Shown piece by piece: positions 51,222 through 59,780 of a stretch of DNA of 64,000 bases. The notes under the pieces are model-generated. The model saw only the letters and a program-made list of their open reading frames with translations, searched no databases and had not been told where the DNA came from. The stretch is taken from NCBI GenBank assembly GCA_965276635.1, contig CBDIBC010000005.1, forward strand, positions 496,001 to 560,000. The letters run 5' to 3'. Position 1 is the stretch's first letter. Every line of letters begins with the position of its first letter. The position numbers were made by a program, and so were the translations under genes. The stretch is from CBDIBC01 sp965276635 (GTDB lineage: Bacteria > Actinomycetota > Acidimicrobiia > Acidimicrobiales > Palsa-688).

Positions 51222-51810
51222 TAGGCGGGGCCGGCGTCGCCGAACTGTCGAGCAGACCACCGATGGAGGCCAGGAACGACTGCCACTGTTCGCGTATCCC
51301 GGGGTCGGTGATGGGCTTCCCCAGGACGGCTTGCACCATCTGCGGGAAGACGAACGGAGTGGCGGTGAGGCCGAACTCCGCGAGGAGGAGCAGACGTGGG
51401 TCGATGTCGGGGACGTAGCCGTCTCGTTGGTCTTCCTCGATCCGCTCGACGTACTCGTCCAGGCGCTCGGGCCGGATCCCCTGCACGTCCCCGACTGCCT
51501 CCAGCGCCTCCCACATGATGAGCCGGATGAAGTCGGGCTCGCTGGCATAGAGATGCTCTTGGACCAGCAGTCGCCGAGTGGAGGTGGGTGCCGGCCAGCC
51601 TGGCTGTTGGCCATCGACGATGCTCTGACGGAGCACCTCCTTGAACAGTTCGGACTTCGAGCCGAAGTAGTAGTAGATGAGTTGCTTGTTGGCTCGGGCG
51701 CTGGCCGCGATGGTGTCGACGCGCCCTCCCCTGAGACCTTTGTCGCTGAACTCCTTGGTGGCCGCGGCCAGGATGCGGGCGCGGGCACTTTCGGATGTTG
51801 CCGGCGTCAC
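51151..51810 (-). CDS. TetR-family transcriptional regulator
   Basis: 219 residues: N-terminal helix-turn-helix (ILAAATKEFSDKGLRGGRVD, then NKQLIYYYFGSKSELFKEVL) and a C-terminal ligand domain with a Ser/Arg-rich tail. GTG 51810 overlaps the Rieske stop (GTGA), so it is made with the oxygenase it probably controls. Confidence 0.86.
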   Translation of the reverse strand: MTPATSESARARILAAATKEFSDKGLRGGRVDTIAASARANKQLIYYYFGSKSELFKEVLRQSIVDGQQPGWPAPTSTRRLLVQEHLYASEPDFIRLIMWEALEAVGDVQGIRPERLDEYVERIEEDQRDGYVPDIDPRLLLLAEFGLTATPFVFPQMVQAVLGKPITDPGIREQWQSFLASIGGLLDSSATPAPPTSEGGESGRRRRPSVPSPRRRSP

Positions 51811-53141
51811 CGGGATCGTTGCAGGTACCGGTCGAGCTCCTCGTGCATGTTGCTGATCCCGCGCTCCCACTGGGTGGCCAGGCGCAGCTGCGTGAAGCTG
51901 CGAGAGTGCAGACCCCGCTGCTGGCGCTCGATGTTGCTGAAGTCCTGAAGCGGGATGAGGCCCCAGTTCTCGCTGTCGTCGGGCGCGTAGCGACCACGCA
52001 GCTCGGCCCGCCCCGGCTCCTCGCCTTCGGGATACATGGTAAGTGACCACACCTCGAAGCGGCATCGCTCTGGGTCGTCCCCGTAGGGGCGGATGCGATA
52101 GGCGAGTGAGTTGCCGTACTGCGGCAGCATGAAGTAGTTCGGGAACGAGAACACCTCACCGCCCCAGAGGCTCATGGCTTCGGTCGGCGCCGGAAGGGGT
52201 ATCCGGCAGCGGGCCGCGTCCTCGTACAGCGCCCCGATCGCTGCGGGGGCGAAGTCCGCTCCGGCCGGGACGGTCTGGCGGGCTCGCTCGAACACCCGGA
52301 GATCGCGCTCGAGCGTCATGGCGTCCTGGCCTTCGCAGAGGATCCGGTTCATCTCGAGGAACGTGTCGGCGTCGATCGAACCGTCCGCCCCGTCTGCCGG
52401 GCCCAGCTCGAAACGAGCATGGCCGTGGGCAAAGGCCGTGTAGGCCAGGGATGCCGCATTCCAGTCCTCGCCCAGTCCCATAGTCAGCTGCGGGTGGGTC
52501 CGCATGGTGTGGTAGCCCTCGAGAAACGCCTCCTGGGCCATCTTCCAGTTGGCGTCCAGGATGGTCTCCTTCCACCACCAGACCCGCATGTTCTCGACAC
52601 CGAGAGGCTCGAGGAGCTCCGGGACCGGGGAGAGGGCGTCGCGCAGCGGGCGGGCGTCGAGGTCCATGTTGATCCACACGCACCCGCCCCAGACATCCGT
52701 CAAGCAGGGGCGGAGGGCCAGATCGTCGGGGCGCAGGCATTCGGGAGCGAATGCCTCGGGTGCGTAGACGAAGGAGTTCGTGCCGTCGAGGTCCCAGCGC
52801 CAGCCGTGGAACGGGCAGACAATCTGCCCACCGCCAAGGCGGCCGGCGCCCTTCGCCAGCTGGGTGGCTCGGTGGCGACACGCGTTGTGGAACGCCTTGA
52901 TGCTGCGATCGGGTTGGCGCACGACGAGGACCGACTGGTCGCAGATCTCGTACTCCACGAAATCACCCGACCGCGGGATCTCCTCCAGGCGGCAGGCCAT
53001 CTGCCACACGTAGGGCCACAGCCGCTCCTTCTCCATCTCGAAGAAGGCTCGATCGTAGTAGCGCTCTCGGGGGACGTGCAGCGAGTCGACCATGCCCAGA
53101 TCGGCCAGTGCCGGGCGTTCGAGGTCATCCATTGCCGTCAT
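51807..53141 (-). CDS. Rieske non-heme iron oxygenase, alpha subunit
   Basis: 444 residues. Rieske cluster: Cys88-x-His90 (NACRHRAT) and Cys109-x2-His112 (CPFHGWRW). Mononuclear iron: His211 and His216 in EGYHTMRTHPQ. A ring-hydroxylating oxygenase alpha-type subunit for aromatic or polycyclic substrates. ATG 53141 lies within the KstD-like gene's last 17 bases. Confidence 0.9.
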   Translation of the reverse strand: MTAMDDLERPALADLGMVDSLHVPRERYYDRAFFEMEKERLWPYVWQMACRLEEIPRSGDFVEYEICDQSVLVVRQPDRSIKAFHNACRHRATQLAKGAGRLGGGQIVCPFHGWRWDLDGTNSFVYAPEAFAPECLRPDDLALRPCLTDVWGGCVWINMDLDARPLRDALSPVPELLEPLGVENMRVWWWKETILDANWKMAQEAFLEGYHTMRTHPQLTMGLGEDWNAASLAYTAFAHGHARFELGPADGADGSIDADTFLEMNRILCEGQDAMTLERDLRVFERARQTVPAGADFAPAAIGALYEDAARCRIPLPAPTEAMSLWGGEVFSFPNYFMLPQYGNSLAYRIRPYGDDPERCRFEVWSLTMYPEGEEPGRAELRGRYAPDDSENWGLIPLQDFSNIERQQRGLHSRSFTQLRLATQWERGISNMHEELDRYLQRSR

Positions 53142-54843
53142 GCGAATCTCCTTCGCTCTCGTCTGCGGTCCCGGTGGCGTGCTGGGCCGCCACATAGGCG
53201 AACACGATCGATGCCCCGATGCTCGCTCCCGCGCCCGGATACGTTCGCCCCATCACCGAAGCAGTGCAGTTCCCCGTGGCGTAGAGGCCGGCGATCGGCG
53301 CTCCCGACCGATCGAGGACTCGTGAGTGCTCGTCGCAGAGCAGCCCGCCGCTCGTCCCGACGTCTCCCGGGTAGAGCGCTACCGCGTAGTAGGGCGGGTG
53401 GTCGAGTGCTCCGAGGGATGCATTGGGCTTGTGCGTCACGTCTCCCTGGTACTGCTCGTGCGCGCCCTCGCCGCGATGGAAGTCGTTGTCGACGCCTGTT
53501 GCCGCGAAGCCATTGAACCGCTCGACCGTGCTGGCCAGGCCTCCAGGGTCGATCCCGCAGGCGCTCGCGATCCCGTCCAGGCTGTCGGCCTTCTTCATGT
53601 AGCCGCTCGAGATCCACTCCTTCGGCGTGATGCCGGGCGGCCGGAATGCAAACGGGTAGCGCGACCGCGCTCGACGATCCAGGACGAGCCAGCTCGGCAC
53701 TGCGCCGCCGACCGCTCGCTCGTGCGCATACATCGCCTTGCCGGCCTCCATGTAGGACACCGCTTCGTTGAAGTACCGTCGCCCGGCGGCGTCGACGATG
53801 ATCGAGCCGGGCTTGGTGCGCTCGCTGATGCACATCGCCGGGCTGCCGTCCGGCAACATGGAGGACGGGATCCACCACGCTTCGTCCAGGAGATCGGTCG
53901 CCGCGCCCTTCTCCATGGCCAGCCTCATGACCTCGCCGGTGTCGCCAGGAGCGGCCGAGGTCCATTGCCCGCTGTTCGGCTGTTCGCCGGAGACCTCCTC
54001 GCGCATCGTGGCATTCCGGGCGAAGCCGCCGGCGGCCAGCAACGTTCCTTTGCGTGCCCGAACTCGGAGTTGCCTGCCCTCCCGCTCGACGATCGCGCCG
54101 ACCACTCGATCGTCGCTGACCACGAGGTCGACGAGCGCGGTGTCCGTCCACACCGGAACCGACTCTCGCAGGACGGCCTCGAGCATCCGACCGATCAGCG
54201 CCGCTCCATTCGTCAGCAGCATCTGACCCCGGATCCGCCCGAGCACGTTTCGAGACGCGATGCGGGCGGCCAGCCCGGCCGCGTGTGGGCTCCGACGGAC
54301 CAGTCCGAGGGGAGCGGCCTCGCCGGTGAGCACGGCCACGTTCCCCGTGAACGACGTTCGCAGCTTGGTACGCCAGGGTCCCAGTCGATTCCCGTCGAAC
54401 ACGTCCGGCTCGATCGATCGACCCCTGGAGCTGCCGCCAGCGATGCCGGCCACGCCGGCGTAGTAATCGCTATAGCCCTCACAGCGGACGAAGTCCAGTC
54501 CCATCTGCTGCAGGAACCGGACGCTGGCGCTCCCTTCCCTGATGTAGGCCTGGCGTCGGGCCACCGACGATGCCGGCCCGGCGTCGCCCACCACCGACTC
54601 GAAGTACCGCATCCCGTCCTCGACCGAGTCCGGGACACCATCCGCCTGCATCAGCGGGTTGTTCGGCAACCAGATGACGCCGCCCGACATGGCCGTCGAG
54701 CCGCCCACCACGGATTCCTTCTCGACGACGAGGCATTGGCCGCCGTTGGCGTGGGCGACCAGGGCGGCGCACAGGCCGCCGCCGCTCCCTACGACGAGCA
54801 GGTCGGTCACATGGTCCCACGGTCCCTCCGAGGCGTCACCCAC
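53125..54843 (-). CDS. KstD-like FAD-binding oxidoreductase
   Basis: 572 residues. It has the Rossmann motif LLVVGSGGGLCAAL near residue 15, then EKESVVGGSTAMSGGVIWLP, and an end typical of the family (GNCTASVMGRTYPGAGASIG, the FAD-contact loop). It belongs to the family of 3-ketosteroid delta-1-dehydrogenases and fumarate-reductase-like flavoproteins; which reaction it performs is not settled by sequence. GTG 54843 lies 45 nt after a consensus promoter. Confidence 0.85.
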   Translation of the reverse strand: MGDASEGPWDHVTDLLVVGSGGGLCAALVAHANGGQCLVVEKESVVGGSTAMSGGVIWLPNNPLMQADGVPDSVEDGMRYFESVVGDAGPASSVARRQAYIREGSASVRFLQQMGLDFVRCEGYSDYYAGVAGIAGGSSRGRSIEPDVFDGNRLGPWRTKLRTSFTGNVAVLTGEAAPLGLVRRSPHAAGLAARIASRNVLGRIRGQMLLTNGAALIGRMLEAVLRESVPVWTDTALVDLVVSDDRVVGAIVEREGRQLRVRARKGTLLAAGGFARNATMREEVSGEQPNSGQWTSAAPGDTGEVMRLAMEKGAATDLLDEAWWIPSSMLPDGSPAMCISERTKPGSIIVDAAGRRYFNEAVSYMEAGKAMYAHERAVGGAVPSWLVLDRRARSRYPFAFRPPGITPKEWISSGYMKKADSLDGIASACGIDPGGLASTVERFNGFAATGVDNDFHRGEGAHEQYQGDVTHKPNASLGALDHPPYYAVALYPGDVGTSGGLLCDEHSRVLDRSGAPIAGLYATGNCTASVMGRTYPGAGASIGASIVFAYVAAQHATGTADESEGDSHDGNG

Positions 54844-54894
54844 GACCCGCGAATTCCCCTTCCCGGCCCCGTCCCCCCGGACGACGCTGAGATG

Positions 54895-54923
54895 AGTATG
54901 CCCACGCCTCCCGACCCTGTCAA
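54895..54923 (-). promoter_or_regulatory. Consensus promoter of the KstD-Rieske-tetR operon
   Basis: On the minus strand: TTGACA (54923-54918), exactly 17 bp, CATACT (54900-54895). The expected start is near 54888, giving a 45-nt leader. It is the clearest sigma-70-type promoter apart from that of the cobalamin operon. Confidence 0.75.
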
Positions 54924-54939
54924 CCGGGCAGTTGATCCT

Positions 54940-55743
54940 CTAGCTGGAGGCCTCCGGCCCGGTCCGTGAGCCCGGGGCGGGTCGTGTGGGCCGCCGATCA
55001 TCCGACCAGCCGATGGGTCCCACCTCGTCGGCGATGGCCAACGTCGCCAGCTTCTCGTGCTGCCACGCCTCGGCGATGCGCTCGGCCCACCCGCGACGAA
55101 GCAGGCGCTTGTTCGCCACCAGCGCCGGAACGCCGTGAACCGCCAGTTGGTGAGCCCGATCCATGGCCTCGGCCACGGCGCCTCCTGCGGGCGCCTTGGC
55201 CAGTGCGAATCCGGTGGTGACCGCTTCGTCGGCGTCGAAGGCTCGACCGGAGAGCACCATCCACGTGGCCTGCTGCATACCGACCCGTAGCGGCAGAAGC
55301 CAGCTGCTGGCCGCCTCGGCGCAGGTGCCCAGGGCCACGAAGGGGAGACGGATCTCGGCGTGCTCGTCGACGATGACCAGGTCGCAGTGGAGCAGGAGGG
55401 TGGCACCGAAGCCGACGGCCAGGCCGTTCACGGCGGCGACCAGGGGCTTGGGGAACTTGGCGAGGGCTACGAGCATGGGGTCGAAGGTGCGACCGAGCTC
55501 GCTCGGGCCCCCGGGTCGGCTCATGGCCGAGAGGTCGACCCCGGCCGAGAAGGCCCGTCCGCTCCCGGTCAGCGCACAGACGGCCACGGTCTCGTCGGCC
55601 GCAGCCTGGTCGAGTTGTTCCATCAGGGTCCGGTAGCCCTCGGGCGTGAAGGCGTTGAGCTTCTCGGGCCGGTCGAGGGTGAGCAGGCGGACAGCACCGT
55701 GATCCTCCGAGAGCATCCTGAAGACCGACGTCGCTCCGCTCAT
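54940..55743 (-). CDS. Enoyl-CoA hydratase/isomerase family protein (isomerase-like)
   Basis: 267 residues, crotonase fold: FSAGVDLSAM and NGLAVGFGATLLLHCDLVI oxyanion hole. The Glu of hydratases in the PE motif is replaced (LPFVALG), while AEAASSWLLPLRVG matches the PEAGSS signature of delta3-delta2 enoyl-CoA isomerases. So isomerase or a related activity is more likely than hydration. Confidence 0.82.
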   Translation of the reverse strand: MSGATSVFRMLSEDHGAVRLLTLDRPEKLNAFTPEGYRTLMEQLDQAAADETVAVCALTGSGRAFSAGVDLSAMSRPGGPSELGRTFDPMLVALAKFPKPLVAAVNGLAVGFGATLLLHCDLVIVDEHAEIRLPFVALGTCAEAASSWLLPLRVGMQQATWMVLSGRAFDADEAVTTGFALAKAPAGGAVAEAMDRAHQLAVHGVPALVANKRLLRRGWAERIAEAWQHEKLATLAIADEVGPIGWSDDRRPTRPAPGSRTGPEASS

Positions 55744-55838
55744 CCGAATGCTCCTCCCGCCGCCGGCGCAGGCGACGCCCTAGCCTTGGGGGCAGACCGC
55801 CGGCTGGCCTCGACCAGTAGGTGGCCCGCTTCGATCAA

Positions 55839-56657
55839 TCACTGATGGCGGGCGTGCGGATCGACGCTCTGCTTGGTGTTCTGGAAGGCGGCGTATGCCA
55901 TTCGCACACCCATGTTCCCGTCGTCGAGTCCCAACAGTTCTCGTGTCGACGCCGTCAAGCCGTCTTTGACCGCAGTGGGGAGCAGCGTGCTCCAGTTGTA
56001 CTGGGTGCGGATGAAGGAGGAGACGTAGAAGCTGATCAGCACCCGTCGCGGCCGGTCGGCGCTGCGATTGGCGCCCGAGGTGTGCCACAGGCGACCGTCC
56101 ATGGCCACGATCGAACCGGCAGACGCCGGCAGGGGCAGCGTGTCGTCGAGACCCATGGATGACGCTGTCTCGCTGGTGGCCAACCGGTGGCTGCCCGGAA
56201 CATACCGGGTCGCTCCGTTCTCCTCGTCCATGTCGTCGAGGCAGATGAAGAGGTTGACGCCGTAGGGGGCGGGCCACGGCTCGGGGAGGACAGCCATGAG
56301 GTCATTGTGCAGTCCCATCGACCTGCTCCCTGGCCGCGAGATGTTGGCCGAGAGGCTGGAGAGCAGGTACCGATCGCCGAGCACGGGGACGACCAGTGCC
56401 CGAACCACGGGATGGTCGACCATCGCCTCGAACGACGGGTGACGGCCGAGCAGCTGCAGCACCCTGACGCTTCGGTCGTTGGGATCGACACCTTCTCGAA
56501 ACATCAACTGTCCCTCGGCACGCGCCGCGTCGGTTGCCACCTCGAGGCCATCACGCAGCGCGGCCAGCGCACGACCGTCGAACACGTCGGGCACGATGAC
56601 CCAGCCCTGCTCACCCATCTGCGCCGCGTCCACACCCACAGAGGAAGCAGTGGTCAT
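55839..56657 (-). CDS. Phytanoyl-CoA dioxygenase (PhyH) family protein
   Basis: 272 residues, Fe(II)/2-oxoglutarate dioxygenase: iron ligands His117 and Asp119 (LHNDLM) and His192 (LWHTSGAN), 2-oxoglutarate Arg near 203-204. The facial triad is complete. Substrate unknown; its neighbours suggest a hydrophobic CoA ester or sterol-like compound. Confidence 0.85.
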   Translation of the reverse strand: MTTASSVGVDAAQMGEQGWVIVPDVFDGRALAALRDGLEVATDAARAEGQLMFREGVDPNDRSVRVLQLLGRHPSFEAMVDHPVVRALVVPVLGDRYLLSSLSANISRPGSRSMGLHNDLMAVLPEPWPAPYGVNLFICLDDMDEENGATRYVPGSHRLATSETASSMGLDDTLPLPASAGSIVAMDGRLWHTSGANRSADRPRRVLISFYVSSFIRTQYNWSTLLPTAVKDGLTASTRELLGLDDGNMGVRMAYAAFQNTKQSVDPHARHQ

Positions 56658-56686
56658 GTCAGGACCGTAGCGGTACCGTCAAGGCG

Positions 56687-57079
56687 GTGACAACCGGGGT
56701 GAGCCGAGCGGTGGTGTTGGCGGCGTTGGCCCGGCATCGAGAGCGCTTCAACGCCGTCGATCGTGACGGCTGGCTGTCCAACCTGGTCGACCATCCGTAT
56801 CTCGAGGAACCGGTCGGGACCGGCCTCCGTCACGGGCGGGAGCACTACGGCGCCGTGTTCGACGCCTTCCACACCGGGGGCCCCCGCCCGGGGATCCCTC
56901 CCTACGACGGTGTGGTGGTCTGCGGGAACGAGGTCGCCGTCTACCTGAGGGCGACGCCGAGGGCGGCCGACCGCGAGCCCGAGCCGGTCATCGAGATCTT
57001 CGAGATCGCCGCCGACGGTCGCATCGCGGGGATCAGGGCATTCGTGCCCGCCAACCGCCTGCCACCCGCCCACTCGTGA
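56687..57079 (+). CDS. SnoaL-like/NTF2-fold protein
   Basis: 130 residues: ALARHRERFNAVDRDGWLSN at the start and HPYLEEPVGTGLRHGREHYG in the middle, ending PVIEIFEIAADGRIAGIRAF. An NTF2-like isomerase or dehydratase; ketosteroid isomerase shares the fold. GTG 56687 starts 29 bp from the divergent PhyH gene. Confidence 0.75.
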   Translation: MTTGVSRAVVLAALARHRERFNAVDRDGWLSNLVDHPYLEEPVGTGLRHGREHYGAVFDAFHTGGPRPGIPPYDGVVVCGNEVAVYLRATPRAADREPEPVIEIFEIAADGRIAGIRAFVPANRLPPAHS

Positions 57080-57119
57080 ACCGAGGCGTTCCACCCTATG
57101 ATGGCCGGGGAATGCGGGG

Positions 57120-58127
57120 TCAGGATCGATCGGGACGGTCGACCGTGTGGGTGTCGCGCAGCCATGCAGTGGTGCGCCGAAGGCCTTCATCGAGACTGAT
57201 GGGGTCATAGCCCAACCGCTTGTACGTCTTCGTGTCGGCCAGATCACGGCGCGACGGTCGGTCGGACGCGGCCTTGGCCGCGATGGCCACGAGCGTCGGC
57301 CCGAACACCTTCACCAGCTCGGGATCGTCCGACGGGGCGATGTCCTCGACTCGATGGTCCAGCCCGGCCAGCTCGCAGATCCGACTGCACGCCTCGGCGA
57401 TGCTGACGACGTCCTCGGGCTGACCGTCGAGCATGTACCGCTCACCGGAGACGCCTCGATCCAGGGCGAGGATGCAGCCACGGGCCACGTCGTCGGCGAA
57501 GACCCAGCTCACCGGGAACCGCAGGTATCGGGTGAGCCGCTGGCGGAGGGCCGAGACCAGCACCCGGTTGAAGCTGGTCTTGCCCAGCGCGTTGCTGACC
57601 ACCGGCGACGGGCCGAAGATGGCGCCGGGGTGGGTGGTGACCACGTCCTGGCCGGCCGCGGCACGGGCCATGGCATCCTCGAAGGCCGCCATCTTGGTGA
57701 CCGTGTATGGATCGGAGCTCGGCTCCTTGGAGACGGGGGCGTCCTCGCGATCGAGTCCCCCGGACTTGTCGAAGAAGGTCCCGGTGCTCACCGCCACGAC
57801 GCGTCGCATGCCGACCGCCTCGGCGGCGTCGAGGACGTTCCTCGTGCCGTCGACGTTCACCGCCTGGAACTCGTCGAGGTCCTGGCTGGCGCCGCCGAGC
57901 AGGGCGGCACAGTGGATGGCTGCGTCACTGCCGGTCGCCGCCTGACGGACGGCGGTCGCGTCGGTGATGTCGCCGGCGACCACCTCGACGCCCAGGCGGG
58001 CGAGGGGGCTGGTGTCGGCTCCGTCGCGGGCCAGGGCGCGCACACGGTCACCCCGCTCGACCAGGAGCCTGCAGACATTGGCCCCCGCCAGTCCGGTGCC
58101 GCCGGTGACCAGCACCGTCTCGCTCAT
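57120..58127 (-). CDS. NAD-dependent epimerase / 3-beta-hydroxysteroid dehydrogenase-like protein
   Basis: 335 residues: extended SDR with VTGGTGLAGANV at the N terminus, Tyr-x3-Lys (DPYTVTKMA) and SWVFADDVARGCILAL. This subfamily includes 3-beta-HSD and dihydroflavonol reductases. The start overlaps the AhpD-like stop (ATGA). Confidence 0.86.
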   Translation of the reverse strand: MSETVLVTGGTGLAGANVCRLLVERGDRVRALARDGADTSPLARLGVEVVAGDITDATAVRQAATGSDAAIHCAALLGGASQDLDEFQAVNVDGTRNVLDAAEAVGMRRVVAVSTGTFFDKSGGLDREDAPVSKEPSSDPYTVTKMAAFEDAMARAAAGQDVVTTHPGAIFGPSPVVSNALGKTSFNRVLVSALRQRLTRYLRFPVSWVFADDVARGCILALDRGVSGERYMLDGQPEDVVSIAEACSRICELAGLDHRVEDIAPSDDPELVKVFGPTLVAIAAKAASDRPSRRDLADTKTYKRLGYDPISLDEGLRRTTAWLRDTHTVDRPDRS

Positions 58128-58801
58128 GCCGGTGCCTGCTCGGCGGTGTCGGTGAGCACGGTGTCGGTGAGCACGGTGTCGGTGAGCACGGTGTCGGTGA
58201 GCACGGTGTCGGTGAGCACGGTGTCGGTGAGCACGGTGTCGGCGAACACGGTGTCGACCTGATCCGGGTCGTAGGCGATCACCGGTGGATCGCTCCCGAA
58301 CACGTCGAGGGTGTGGATGAACCGGTGGAGACCCATGGCGCTGGCGCAGGTGAAGCCCAACTCGACGATCTGCGCCGCGGTGAACACCCGGCTCAGGTTG
58401 CGGTAGACCTCATCGTCGATGGCGTGGTGGTCGGCCGAGAGCAGGTCGAGGAACTCCACGGCCAGCCGCTCCTGCTCGGTCAGCTCGGAGTGGTGGGGCG
58501 CGACCAGGCAGGCCACGTCCTCGTCGGTGATGGAGTCGTGCTTGCGTGACTGCATGCACGGCTGGCACTCACCCAGCTGGGCGCTCCGGATCCGGATGAG
58601 CTCGAGGATCCGTCCGCCTAGGAGGGTCTCTTGCCCCCACGCGCTGCGGGCGGCGTCGGTCATGAGGATCTGCGCGGTGCGGTAGGCGAAGATCTGCAGC
58701 GGGATGGCGGTGGCGTAGGTGCCGTTGGCCACCCCGTCCTCGATGATGCGGCGTGGCTCCTCCGCCAACTCCGCAAGCGGGATGGGCTCGATCCTTGGCA
58801 T
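58124..58801 (-). CDS. AhpD-like / carboxymuconolactone decarboxylase family protein with VLTDT repeat tail
   Basis: 225 residues. The AhpD-type core has a CxxC redox pair (Cys79 and Cys82, GECQPCMQSRKHDSI). From about residue 178 a tail of seven VLTDT repeats follows, encoded by 15-bp repeats. Such proteins act as small peroxidase partners or decarboxylases. The tail has no counterpart in usual family members. Confidence 0.82.
   Translation of the reverse strand: MPRIEPIPLAELAEEPRRIIEDGVANGTYATAIPLQIFAYRTAQILMTDAARSAWGQETLLGGRILELIRIRSAQLGECQPCMQSRKHDSITDEDVACLVAPHHSELTEQERLAVEFLDLLSADHHAIDDEVYRNLSRVFTAAQIVELGFTCASAMGLHRFIHTLDVFGSDPPVIAYDPDQVDTVFADTVLTDTVLTDTVLTDTVLTDTVLTDTVLTDTAEQAPA
58146..58250 (-). 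repeat. 15-bp minisatellite encoding the VLTDT tail
   Basis: Seven tandem copies of gtgtcggtgagcacg, six of them identical, at the 3' end of the AhpD-like gene. All stay in frame. The near-identity points to recent amplification. Confidence 0.93.
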
Positions 58802-58820
58802 GTCTCACTCCCCCTGGACG

Positions 58821-58856
58821 ACAGTCCGATTGTTCCATCCGGTCTTGTCCGACTGT
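58821..58856. promoter_or_regulatory. 36-bp inverted repeat upstream of the AhpD-like operon
   Basis: ACAGTCCGA (58821-58829) and TCCGACTGT (58848-58856) form an 8-of-9 inverted repeat over 36 bp, 20 bp before the AhpD-like start on the minus strand. The spacing suits two dimers of a TetR-type repressor. The binding protein is unknown; the TetR at 51151 is a possible candidate. Confidence 0.45.
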
Positions 58857-58874
58857 ACCTGGGACGGAGATGGG

Positions 58875-59375
58875 TCAGCCCGCCGATGCCACCGTCCACT
58901 CGGGGTCGCGCCCAGTCAAGCCGATGAGCCGATCGATCAACGGGGCATCCTCGGCTACGGGCACCGGGGGGCCGAACAGACCGGGACTGCCCATCAGGTG
59001 CTCGGCGACAGCCGACTGCACGAACCCGAAGGCAGCCACCCCGGCGGCGGCTGGCAGGTCCACGCCACCGGCCCGTGTCATCCCCTCCCACGCCGCCTCG
59101 CGACGCCACGCCGCGGCCAGCGCCTCGAGCCGCTCGGGGATCCTGGCGCGCCAGTCCGTCCCCAGTCGCGACGCGTCCGCGGATGGGCCCTGGTTGCCAC
59201 CCTCCAGCGGCGTCTTGGTGGCCGCTGCGGTGAAGGCCATCGACAGGCCGTCGATGTGATCGATGACGTCGCCTAGGCATGACTCGGTGCACGGGGTCGG
59301 TGCCCCCAGCTGATCGTCCTGTACGCCCTCGACGAGGGCGGCCAAAACGCGAGCTGCCGGTTCCAGGTCGAGCAT
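58875..59375 (-). CDS. TIGR03086-like metal-binding DinB protein
   Basis: 166 residues of the DinB/mycothiol-dependent isomerase fold: APTPCTESCLGDVIDHIDGL, DWRARIPERLEALAAAWRRE, and the closing PLIDRLIGLTGRDPEW. The His ligands of the family are reduced here (DHIDG; AEHLMG), so metal binding may be changed. Confidence 0.75.
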   Translation of the reverse strand: MLDLEPAARVLAALVEGVQDDQLGAPTPCTESCLGDVIDHIDGLSMAFTAAATKTPLEGGNQGPSADASRLGTDWRARIPERLEALAAAWRREAAWEGMTRAGGVDLPAAAGVAAFGFVQSAVAEHLMGSPGLFGPPVPVAEDAPLIDRLIGLTGRDPEWTVASAG

Positions 59376-59780
59376 CTCACTCCCCTTCTCGGGATTTCAC
59401 GACTATGACGGATGTCCGGAACCGAACTCATCATCGACGGGGCTTCGGGACGGCGCTGGCGAGAACCCGTCGAATCCTGGATTGGAGAGCCATACCGAGG
59501 GATCAACCGGGACGGCGGGGAGGCGGACGAGCGGTATCGTTCGCGCGTTCGCCCAGGAACGTTCCTGGGCAATCGCGCGAACGATGCGGCGGGCTGTCCG
59601 CCGGCTACGGAGACATGAAACGATGGAGCGCGCCCCGGCTCCGGCGCCCTGCGTGTGACATCCGCGACCGCAGGTCCTACAGTGCAGCCCGCCGGCGCGA
59701 CGATCGACCGGTTCGGGCAACGGTGTCTCTGGGGGACCTATGGCGAAGGACGAGTTCGTGGTTTGTCGGCATCCAGCGCC
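59376..59780. other. 405-bp intergenic region with the third palindrome
   Basis: Between divergent genes. Its only clear element is the 54-bp palindrome at 59534-59587. No gene with coding character is supportable; open frames here are chance. The end contains the likely promoter and leader of the zinc-ribbon gene, without a sharp hexamer pair. Confidence 0.6.
59534..59587. repeat. 54-bp intergenic palindrome, copy 3
   Basis: Arms GTATCGTTCGCGC (59534-59546) and GCGCGAACGATGC (59575-59587) with one mismatch; the core GCCCAGGAACGTTCCTGGGC (59551-59570) is a perfect 20-bp palindrome. Of the three copies it has the best core. It lies between divergent genes, where a terminator would serve no obvious purpose. 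Confidence 0.85.

Noticed and set aside
53125..54843. Naming the flavoprotein KstD outright
   Set aside because: The family contains several reactions; the substrate residues cannot be checked without alignment.
6413..59587. Calling all three palindromes terminators
   Set aside because: Copy 3 lies between divergent genes and none has a T-run; repeat family is the safer call.
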